From Piromyces finnis (Eukaryota > Neocallimastigomycota > Neocallimastigomycetes > Neocallimastigales > Neocallimastigaceae): DNA of 64,000 bases. The translations under genes and the position numbers were made by a program. A model generated the notes under the pieces. That model was not told the DNA's origin. It searched no databases and was given only the letters and a program-made list of their open reading frames with translations. Every line of letters starts with the position of its first letter. Positions within the stretch are counted from its first letter, which is position 1. The stretch lies in the NCBI GenBank assembly GCA_002104945.1, contig MCFH01000005.1, positions 1 to 64,000 on the forward strand. Reading direction: 5' to 3'. Shown here in pieces: positions 52,919 to 63,400 of this stretch.

Positions 52919-54223
52919 ATGAGAGAATGGAAATGTGAATCAGGTACTTTTTCTGGCTATGAAACGGAAAATTGTATTCATATAAGTGGTATAAGATATG
53001 CAAATTCAGAAAGATATGGAAAACCTGTGCCATATAAATATAACGAAAATGTTTACGAATGTAAATCCTCACCTTTTGGTATTCAATTACATTCTGTAAT
53101 GGAAAATTATATTTCAGGTGTTGAATTTGAAAAAATGGAACAAGAAGAAAATTGTCAATATTTATCAATTACCATGCCTAAAAATATTAATAAGGAAAGT
53201 AAACTTCCAGTAATGGTATTTATTCATGGTGGATCTTATAAAAATGGTGGCTGTGATTTGAAATATTATGATAGAGAACCAATGGTAAAAGAAAATCAAA
53301 TTATTCATGTTGGAATCAATTATCGTTTAGGTGTATTTGGATTTTTAAGAGATAAAAATGGAAATATGTCAAATAATGGATTGTTTGATATAATTGAAGG
53401 ATTAAAATGGATCAAGAAAAATATTTCATCATTTGGAGGTAATTCAAACAACATAACTATTTATGGTCAATCTGCTGGAGGAGATGCAGTTCGTTGTGTT
53501 ATGCTTTCAAAAGGAACTGAACAATTATACCAACGAGCTATTATTCAAAGTGATCCAATTGGAACAATGTATAATCGAGAAAATATGGAAAATAAAATGT
53601 TAGAAGAATTAAATCAACTTCCTATTGATGCTACTATTGAACAATTGAAAGAATGTCAAGCATCTATTGCAAAAAATATCACTGAAAAAGGAAATCCAAA
53701 ATACATGATTTTTGCTCCTCATTTTGGAATTGATCCACTTCCTAAGATTGAGGATATTCCTAAAAGACTCCAAGAAATTGCACCAAGTCATCCATTATTT
53801 ATAGGAAATACATCAAGAGAAGTGGCTCTTTTTATTTCATCTAATAAATTAATTAGAGGGTTGAGTAGTATATTCTTAACTAGTTGGGCTATTGAAGGCA
53901 TTATAAAAAGAATTAGTAATTCTATATATCATAATCCTACGAGTATTTTTGCAAAGCAATATGCAGATGCTGGAGGTAAAACCTATCGTTATGTATTTTC
54001 ATGGGGTGAAAATGATTCATTTGTAGGTGCAGCACATATGTCTGAACTTTCTCTTCTTTTTGGAGGCTCTGAGGTTGTAGGAAGAGATATGGGAATGGGA
54101 CTAACTGAAGAAGAAATATATAAACAAGGAAAGCCTATAAGAGAATTATGGTCTAGCTTTGCCAAAACTGGCAATTTTAAAACAATGAAGATTGATGGTG
54201 TTATTGAAATTCAAAAATTATAG
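52919..54223 (+). CDS. type B carboxylesterase, copy 1
   Basis: An intronless frame of 434 aa with the alpha/beta-hydrolase fold of carboxylesterase type B (para-nitrobenzyl-esterase-like). The oxyanion motif is IHGGS (102-106), the nucleophile elbow GQSAGG has Ser185 (usual form GESAGG), Glu301 in GNTSRE is the likely acid and His373 in GAAHMSEL the likely base. GVNYRLGVFGFL-type text (GINYRLGVFGFL) is a family hallmark. There is no signal peptide, so it appears cytosolic. Length is shorter than fungal secreted lipases of this fold (~540 aa) and nearer to bacterial enzymes, and the lack of introns contrasts with most neighbours. Transfer from a rumen bacterium is plausible but inferred. The residues after Glu301 (301-331) differ most from copy 2. 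Confidence 0.9.
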   Translation: MREWKCESGTFSGYETENCIHISGIRYANSERYGKPVPYKYNENVYECKSSPFGIQLHSVMENYISGVEFEKMEQEENCQYLSITMPKNINKESKLPVMVFIHGGSYKNGGCDLKYYDREPMVKENQIIHVGINYRLGVFGFLRDKNGNMSNNGLFDIIEGLKWIKKNISSFGGNSNNITIYGQSAGGDAVRCVMLSKGTEQLYQRAIIQSDPIGTMYNRENMENKMLEELNQLPIDATIEQLKECQASIAKNITEKGNPKYMIFAPHFGIDPLPKIEDIPKRLQEIAPSHPLFIGNTSREVALFISSNKLIRGLSSIFLTSWAIEGIIKRISNSIYHNPTSIFAKQYADAGGKTYRYVFSWGENDSFVGAAHMSELSLLFGGSEVVGRDMGMGLTEEEIYKQGKPIRELWSSFAKTGNFKTMKIDGVIEIQKL

Positions 54224-54685
54224 AAATGAAATTTAATGATTTATTTAATAAAAATCATAGAATAATTATTTATAAAACAAAAAATAAAAACAGTAATAAT
54301 AATAAAAAAAATATTATTTAAAAAATTGCTAATATATATATTAAAGATTTCTCATTATGACAAAATGTTAATTTTGTTTTATTTATTATTACTTATTCAT
54401 TAATCTATATTCATATTCATATTATAGTTTATTAGATAATAAATTTACTATAATTAAATCGTATTTTTTTGATATATGTATATATAAAAGAAAAGATTAT
54501 AATTATATAATTATAATAAATATAATCTTTAATTTTTTTTTAATTTAAATGTCTCACATTTATAATTTTAATTAAAATATGAATTGAAATTATACTAGTT
54601 TCAAATAACTCTTTTTTGTCTATAAATTTAAATATATTATATAATTCTTAAAAATATATTAATATAATATAAAATAATAATCGAT
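54224..54685. other. spacer between the two esterase genes
   Basis: 462 bp of AT-rich sequence separates the stop of copy 1 from the start of copy 2. It holds the copy 1 3' end and presumably a promoter for copy 2. I saw no clear similarity to the DNA before copy 1, beyond general A/T richness. Confidence 0.45.
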
Positions 54686-55975
54686 ATGGAATGGGAATGT
54701 GAAGCAGGTACTTTTTCTGGTTTTGAAACAGAATATTGTATTAATGTTAATGGCATTCGATATGCAAATTCAGAAAGATATGGTAAACCTGTGCCATATA
54801 AATATAACGAAAATGTTTACGAATGTAAATCCTCACCTTTTGGTATTCAATTAAGATCAGCCGTTGAAAATTATGTAAGTGGTGTTGAATATGAAAACTA
54901 TCCACAAGAAGAAAATTGTCAATATTTATCAATTACCATGCCTAAAAATGTTAATAAGGAAAGTAAACTTCCAGTAATGGTATTTATTCATGGTGGATCT
55001 TTTAAAAATGGTGGTTGCGATTCCAAATTTTATGATAGAGAACCAATGGTAAAAGAAAATCAAATTATTCATGTTGGAATCAATTATCGTTTAGGTGTAT
55101 TTGGATTTTTAAGAGATAAAAATGGAAATATGTCAAATAATGGATTATTTGATATAATTGAAGGATTAAAATGGATCAAGAAAAATATTTCATCATTTGG
55201 AGGTAATCCAGACAATATTACTATCTATGGACACTCTGCCGGAGGTTATGCAGTTCGTTGTGTTATGCTTTCAAAAGGAACTGAACAATTATACCAACGA
55301 GCTATTATTCAAAGTGATCCAATTGGAACAATGTATAATCGAGAAAATATGGAAAATAAAATGTTAGAAGAATTAAATCAACTTCCTATTGATGCTACTA
55401 TTGAACAATTGAAAGAATGTCAAGGCAACATTGAAAGAAATGTCACTGAAAAAGGAAATCCAAAATACATGATTTTTGCTCCTCATTTTGGAATTGATCC
55501 ACTTCCTAAGATTGAGGATATTCCTAAAAGACTCCAAGAAATTGCACCAAGTCATCCATTATTTATAGGAAATACCACAAGAGAATGGTCTATTTATTAT
55601 GCTGCAAAAGACATATATTATGAAGATTCTGAACCTGAAATTAAAAGCATAACAAATTCTCTCTATCATGAACCTACTACTAAATTTGCTAAACAATATA
55701 AAGAAGCAGGAGGGAAAACTTATCGTTATATATTTTCATGGGATGATAAAGATTGTAGCTATAAGAATAAACGTGTTGGAGCGGCACATTTATCAGATGT
55801 TATCCTTCTTTTTGGAGGTTTTGGCACAGTTGGAAGAGAAATGACATTAAATTTATCTGAAAAAGAAATAATTGAAAAAGGAAAACCTCTAAGAGAATTA
55901 TGGGCTAATTTTGCTAAAAATGGTACTTTTAATAAAATGAAAATTGATGGCATTATTGATATCCAAAAATTATAA
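54686..55975 (+). CDS. type B carboxylesterase, copy 2
   Basis: An intronless frame of 429 aa, a tandem paralogue of the preceding gene. The elbow is GHSAGG (Ser184), the acid Glu300 in GNTTRE and the base His368 in GAAHLSDV. Long coding stretches, including the region after the elbow up to the LKECQ block, are identical or nearly identical to copy 1, while the N-terminal 20 residues, residues ~56-75 and the segment 300-325 differ. No signal peptide is seen. The differing segments surround the expected substrate entrance, so the two copies may prefer different esters; this is inference. Copy 2 has a charged loop (DDKDCSYKNKR) before His368 that copy 1 lacks. Confidence 0.9.
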   Translation: MEWECEAGTFSGFETEYCINVNGIRYANSERYGKPVPYKYNENVYECKSSPFGIQLRSAVENYVSGVEYENYPQEENCQYLSITMPKNVNKESKLPVMVFIHGGSFKNGGCDSKFYDREPMVKENQIIHVGINYRLGVFGFLRDKNGNMSNNGLFDIIEGLKWIKKNISSFGGNPDNITIYGHSAGGYAVRCVMLSKGTEQLYQRAIIQSDPIGTMYNRENMENKMLEELNQLPIDATIEQLKECQGNIERNVTEKGNPKYMIFAPHFGIDPLPKIEDIPKRLQEIAPSHPLFIGNTTREWSIYYAAKDIYYEDSEPEIKSITNSLYHEPTTKFAKQYKEAGGKTYRYIFSWDDKDCSYKNKRVGAAHLSDVILLFGGFGTVGREMTLNLSEKEIIEKGKPLRELWANFAKNGTFNKMKIDGIIDIQKL

Positions 55976-56902
55976 TGTTATATTAATTATTAAAATGGAA
56001 CATTTTTTTTTTAAATTATAACGAAATTTAAATAAATTATTTATTTTTATTATTATAATTTCATTAATAAATAATGATAATATATATAATTATAAAAAAA
56101 AAAAATTTTAATAAATATATAGTTAAATATATTAAATAATTAAAAAAATTTTAAGAAACTTCAAAAAAGAGTTTCTTTCAATAATTATTAATTGGCATTT
56201 GACATTTAGAATTTGAATTTAAAAAATGAAAAATAAAATGTTCTATTATTAATTATTACTATACATAAAGTAATTATTACATATATAAAATATATGAAAT
56301 AAAAAAAAAATATTTATAATATATATTTAAAATATATTATTGTATATTGATAAAAAAAAAGTCTTTTTTCAGTAATTTTTTTTTTTTTTTTTTTTTTGTT
56401 TGTTTGTTTCTTTTTTTTCTTACTGATTTTTAAAAACAATTGAGATCCATTCATCTAAAAAAAAAAAAAAAATAAAAAAAAATAAAAATAAAAAATAACA
56501 ATTTTACGTTTATTTTCTTTTTCCTAAGTTATTTTAATGCGCGTTCGTAATAATAATATATAAAGTGAATTATACCACTTTATATAAGAAATGTTTTATA
56601 TATATTGTATGAGTTTAAAATATGTGCTTTTTTTTTTTTTGCAATATGCGAATGTGAATTATTTATATGCGATTTTGCTTTTGAATTTTGTATATTATAT
56701 GAATATACCGCTTATTGTGATAATAAAAATGATTTCTTTCATAAAAAATTTTATAATAAATTTTATATAATGTTAAATAATCCAAAATTATAAATTAAAA
56801 TAAATATATATTAAAAATATCATCATACAATTTCTCTTTTTTTTTTTTTTTTTTTAATTTGTTATTTTTTTTTAAAAAAAAGATATGAATTCATTGCATA
56901 TA

Positions 56903-56936
<34 letters not shown>

Positions 56937-57479
56937 AAAAAAAAAATTAAATATAAAAAAAAAGACAATTTTTTTATATTAATATTTAATGATGAATGAA
57001 TTTCAATTTTTGTTTGTTTGCTTTAATTATTTTTTTTCATATTAACATCCAATGATTTACTATGAATAAAAGTATTACTGAAATAATAATTGATTCTTAA
57101 AATAAAGAATAAATATGTTGCTAATTTTTTTTTTCAATAGATTGAAATACTAAACTATTTAAATATAGTAATAAATAAAATAATAAAACATTTATTTTTG
57201 GTCTTTTTTTCTTTTTTTTTAAAAAAAAAAATTGTATGATTCAATTTTTAATATATATAAATTTTAGTTAACTTTTATAAATATATTTGTATATTCAATC
57301 TGATTATCAATGAAATAGGCTTGTTAGTTTTGTAATTTAATAAAAATTTTGGATTAATATTATTAAAATTTTATCATAAAACTATGTCTAATAAAATTTA
57401 ATGATTTGTATTATATATGATTGTTATATTATTTTTCTTTATATTATTGTCTTTATGATTTAATATTTATGAGAATTTT
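55976..57479. other. convergent AT-rich intergenic region
   Basis: It contains very long T tracts (near 56380, 56840 and 56908-56935) and a perfect 11-bp inverted repeat (56557-56567 and 56576-56586, arms TATATAAAGTG and CACTTTATATA). A Cys/Phe-rich 62-codon frame at 56605 was not accepted as a gene. Confidence 0.5.
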
Positions 57480-60400
57480 TTAGTCAAAATAATTAAAATG
57501 TAATACACCTTTTTGTTTCTTTTTATTTTTTTCATTTAATGTATTCGTAACTGTATTTTTCTCTGTTGTATCATAAATATAATAATATTCGGAATCATCA
57601 TCACCATATTTTTTGTCCTTTTTTACGTACTCTGATGAAGAAACTGCAGTTAAGTAATCTTCTGAATTTTCTGTATATTGATTTGTAGCTTTAGATGTAA
57701 AATAATCATTATTAACAGTGCTTTTACCCTTATTTTTACTATTTACACTATTTACTTTAACCACTTCATTATTATCTACAACTATATCATTGATCGAGGT
57801 CTTTAAATTATTCTTTTTGTTCTTTGCTTTGCTTTTATTTTTTTTTATATAAACATCATCATCTTTATTTCCAGTACACTTACTAAATAAACGGAACTTT
57901 CTGTTTTTCTTTTGCTTGATATTTGATTTTTCTCCATTAGAAAAAGTTGTAGTAGTAGTAGTAGTTGTAGTAATGTATTTACATTCATCAGAATTTGGTT
58001 TTTTTGAAGTATTAGTAGTATTTGTTGTGGTAACATTCTCATATTTATCAATTATTGGTTTATTTACATTGTATTCATTTGTATTAATATTATTGTTATT
58101 TTTATTTTCATATTCATCAGTACCTAGTTTTTTGTTAATTTCTAACATTTCAACTCTGTTCTTCTCTTTTAAATCTTGAATACTTTGACTAATTTCATTT
58201 AATTTATCCATTTCTTTTTGTGCTTCTTCACTGTTTCCATTATTATGGAACAATTTAGCATTTCTTTTTATGCTTGAGCGCTTTAAGAATTCATATTTTT
58301 CAATTGATTTCATAGTAGTATTCGCCACATCTTCTAAATCATCATCGATTTCATCTTGTCCATCAATAAATAAGTCTTGCTCAATTTTTGTAGTATAATA
58401 ATCTATATCGTCAAGATTATTATTTTGTTTGGTAATATCATCCATATTCTTTATATTCTCGTGTGATATTTTAGGCATAATACTTTGATCATTGTTACTT
58501 TGATAATTAGTTTCTGTAATATAAGTAGTCATTGGAACAGAAGATTCATTAATAGTGATTGTTTGATCCATGGGAACCTTCTTATCAACGGTTGACTTAT
58601 ACATTGTTGTAATGTTGTTATTTTTATTTGTTGGGTTAGTAGATGTTGTAGTAGTGGTAGTTATGGTTTCAGTTATAGTTTCAGTTATTTTTGGTGAATA
58701 TTTTGTGTTATCGGTATTTATTTCAGAAATCTTTGGAGAATAGTTAGTTTTAAAAGTTGGTTGATAAGTAATTTTGGTTTCAGAAATGGTTTTTGGTAAA
58801 GTAGTGGTGGTATAAGTTGTTTCATTATTTTTGAAGGATGGTTGATAAGAAGTATTCTTTGGAGAGAGAGTTATGGTTTCATTAACCTTTGATTTGGTTT
58901 CACTAATCTTTGACTCATTGTTATTATTGGTTGTAGTAGTAGTGGTAATGGTTTTAATGATTTTTTTCACTACTGGACCTGAAGATGAAGAAGTGGAATT
59001 CTTCATCTTTGGTGAAGTTTTAGTAATAACCTTTTTAACGCTAGTAGACTTCGGTGATGAAGAATTTTTGTTAGTTGTAGTAGTAGTTTTTGTAGTTATA
59101 GTTTTCTTTATTGTAGTTTGGGTAGACTTTGGAGAAGCGGAAGTTGATTCTCTTTTAACATTTGGCAAAGTAACTGTAGCAACTTCATTATTATTGTCGA
59201 AGAATGGATTATTAGTTGAAGTTGTTTTATTATCAACTAAATTAGAATTAAGTAGTTCATTTTGGTAATTAGTGGTAATAATCTTGATATTTTCACTAGA
59301 ATTTGGTTTATAGATTTCAGTTGTAGTATCAACATTTGTTAATGTTTCCGTAATTGGATATACAGTTACTTCATCATTAAGAAGCGTTTTGTTCATAGTA
59401 ATATAATTATTATGAGATTCAATAATTTTTGGTTTAAAATTGGATTTTAAATTATCATCAAAGAAAATGTTTGAATCAGTAGTATTAATAGTTTCCTTAA
59501 CTATTGGCATTTCATTTGTTGTTGTTAAATTATTTGGAACATATGGTGACCAAAGAGTTTCATTAATTTCATTGTTAATAGTTTGAGCATTATTAGCTTC
59601 ATTTGGTTGACATGAAACAGATGTATTTGAATTTTGAGTATTTATAGTGCTGAAGATGTTACTATTCATATTTTTATTCAAGTTCTCTGGATCAGATTCT
59701 ATCTTTGTAGATGAAAAATTACTTAATAATAAAGGGTCTTTTTTATCGATAGCATGACCTTTTGGAATGTTGTCAAATTCTTGTTTCTTTTCATCTAAAA
59801 TTTTATCATCTATATATTTGTGAATTTTAGGATGTTGCTTAAGTAATCCACTTTCTTTTTTTAATTCTGACTGAGTTTGAGTTAATTCATTCTCAGATTT
59901 AATTGTTGGGTTGAGTGGTTGTATAACTTCTGGTTCATTATCAGAAATATTATGTAAATGTAGATTTTTCAATGTATTACCTTTTGGAACTTCGGTAGTA
60001 GTATCATAATATTCTGTAGTTTCAGTACTTGGTGATATATGATGTGAGCTAGAGTAGGATTGATGTGGTGTAATATATGGACTAGAATCTTTACTATAGG
60101 TACCTGAATTTATTTTTATTTGGGTTGGTGGATTTTGTGCACTAAAAGCATTAGGTGAGGAAGTGTTACTATTTAATAAATCTTGATTTATACGTTTTTG
60201 TTGAAGTTGAAGAATTGGCATATCATCATCACTGTCATTATCAAACTCTTTATTTTCCTTTTGCATATCTATTTGAATGGGTGATATTAAAATTTTTTCT
60301 TCTAAAAGTTTATTGTTGTTTGTTGATTGAATTGAATTAGAGTCATTAATAGTGTTACTATTACTACTATTATTATTAGATTTATTTTTTCTTGAGAAAA

Positions 60401-63400
60401 ATTTTGTAAAAGAAGAGCGTTTACTCTCTTTTTTCTTAAGACTGGCTTTATCGCTGTCACTTTTAATTGATTCTGTGCTACTCTTTGAAAAAATATTTTT
60501 TAATGGGTTTCTTCTTTTACCATCTTTATTTTCACTCTTCTTACTCTTTTGATTACGACCAAGTAACTTATCACTTTGAGGTGGTATAGATGTAGAATTT
60601 ATTTGAGAAGATGGAATCATGGAAGGAGCTTCAATATTAGTTTCATCATTTGTTGAGTATTTGGAATTTTGTGAAAGCATTGATTGACGATATATATTAT
60701 TTTTACTTGGACTATAAGTTTGGCCTATATTATTGATTGCATTTATATCATTAATTAATGTAACTTGAGAATCACGATGATTTTTTCCTGTAGAATTAAT
60801 ATTGTTTACTGGTTGAGTAAATACTTTAGATGTGGTAGTAGTCGATTCTTTTTCACCTACAATTGAATCGTGGGATATTTGATTTGGATTATCATTGATA
60901 TCTGCTTTAATAATACTACTATCAAGGATAAAAGAGGAAGATTGATCCTGTGAATTAGAAATAATGTTATTACTATTGTTATAATTCTTAAATTCACGAG
61001 AATTTAAAAGAGTTGAAATATCTGGATTGGAAAATACCGGATATTCGTTTAAATTGCATACATCATAAAGATCTGGTTGTATTTGACTTATTGATTCATC
61101 TATTTCCATACTGTCTTCAATATTATGATTAGTGTTATAAATGAGTGGATTAATTCTTTCTTTATTTCTCTTATATGTAGTACTTTTGTTATTAGGAGTA
61201 TTAATATCATTACTACTAATATTTGAAGTTAAATCGTTAAACTTTAAATTATTTTCATTATTTTGGGTTAATGAAACAATAATAGCTTGGGCCTTCATTA
61301 AAGAAAATTCAAGATTAACAATCATTTCGGATTGACGATCACAACATTTACGAAGATCATTTATTTTTTGATTTTGTTGCTGAATTTTTTGTTCATTTTT
61401 CTTTTCAATTTTTTCTTGCTTCCTATTTTGTGGCTTGGATGAGGTTTCAGTAGTTTTATTATTTTTATTTGTCTTATTCTCATCTTTATTTTCTAAACCT
61501 AATTCTTCCTTGTAATCAAGAAGACTGAATTCCTTGCCATCTTCAACTGGATCATCATCAACAATAATAGAGTTCATAATATCAGATTTAATATTTTCTA
61601 AAGTAGTATTAGCTTCTTTAATTAATCTTTCATTTTCTTCATCATTGCCATCCTTTAATGGTTGTTGAAGTTTACTTAATGCTTCAATTTTTTCCATTAA
61701 TCTAACCTGTTCTGTTTGTAAATTTTCAATATGGCGTTGTTGATCAGAAGAATATTGTTTCCAGTGATTAACTTGAGAATTTAGTGTTTCAGCAGCTTGG
61801 ACTAAATCCATCTGATAGTTATCTTCACTTTTAATATGTTGATGTTCAGTCTTGACAATTTCTTCTGCCTTACGAACAACATTTTCAGTACCTTCAGTAT
61901 TTGAAAGGGAAGAGCTGGTTTTTAAACTTTGGACATCATTACTTTGATTTTCAACTAAAACTTCTTTAAGCTTTTTGAAAATTTTATTATAGTGGTTTAA
62001 AACCTCTGCATAAATTTTATTGTCATGTTGGTTAGAAGCAAGATTAGCAAGATCATCATCACTAAATATATCAGTTAAATCGCTCTTAAAAGAATATATA
62101 TCTGATGGTACATCTTTACTGAAATTTGAAACTATATCACAGTCTTTACGAGAAGCTTCAGAGTAAGGTATGGAGGAATTGCTTAATCTCTTCTTTTCAA
62201 TTAATTTTTTTATAATTTTCTTATATTTGAGACTTTGCTTTTCAAGTTGAACCTTGTGCTTTTCTTTCTGCTTAATTTGTAATTGATAAAGCTTTTCCAT
62301 TCTTTCCTGAGCTTGATTAATTCTATCAGAGAGTTCAGCCATTTGTGCTTGAAGAGCTTCATTAATCTTTTCTTTTTCTTCTAATTGATCCTTTAAGTTA
62401 TTAATATGTTCTTCATAATTAATGACAGAATCATTCAACGATTGATTTTTGTTTTCAATTTCTTTGACCTTTTCGTTAGATTTTTTAATAATGGCATCTT
62501 TTTCATCTAATACACTAATAAGGAAGGAAAGCTTATTTTTTGAACTTTCTAATTCTCTTTCTTTATTTTTTATACTATCATTTGTATTATTAATTTGTTT
62601 ATCTTTTTCATTTAAGAGAGCGGATAAATACTCTAATTTTTCTCTTAATTCATCTATATTTTGTTGTCCTTCTTCTGTCCTTTGTTTAAGTTCTTTTTCA
62701 AACTTTTTGTATTTTTGACTATTTTTTCTACCTAAAATTTGATTTTCTTCTAATGATAACAATGTATCAGTATACTGCTTTATAATTTCCATTCTGTCCT
62801 TAATTTCAGCATCTTTAGCTTCAATAGCTTTTGTAAGAGTCTTAATTTTAGAATCTTCATGTAATTCTTCTTCAATCTTATCGACAGAAGATTCATTCCT
62901 TATTGAACATTTACTTTTTTGTTTTTCATTAGTAGTAATATTAGGCATCTTTTTAGTTTGTTCTTCGTTATGCTCAATTTTATTCTCATTATGGATAATT
63001 TTATTATTAATAATATTATCAACAAAACTTTTACTATTTCTTTCTTTAGATTCTGATGAATTCATTTTTGGAGAAATACTTGGCCTTACACTAGATATTC
63101 TACGTGGAACTAATGATGGTAATAAATAAGTTTGAGTTTGAGATTTAACTTCTGATGATTTTGGTAAATTATTAATAGATTCTGTTCCTGGAGAACTACA
63201 ATTTGATTTTGGTGAATTTGATTCTGGTGAATTTGATTCTGGTGAATTTAATTTTGGTAATCTGGTATTAGAAATTTTTATATCATTAGTAATATTATTA
63301 ATACGTTTAAGTGAAGCAGTACGAACTGGTTTTTCATTAGTAATTTTTTTTGTAATTGGTTTATCATTATTAATTACAGTATTTTCAGTAATAATAGTCT

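Noticed and set aside
52851-53168. Minus-strand frames inside the esterase genes
   Set aside because: Antisense shadows of conserved coding sequence; the same frame recurs in both paralogues for that reason.
56557-56586. Perfect 11-bp inverted repeat with 8-bp loop
   Set aside because: In DNA this rich in A/T such short palindromes are expected by chance; kept only as a note in the intergenic entry.
56605-56793. A 62-codon Cys/Phe-rich frame
   Set aside because: Low-complexity T-rich DNA, no splice partner, no recognisable motif; consistent with chance.
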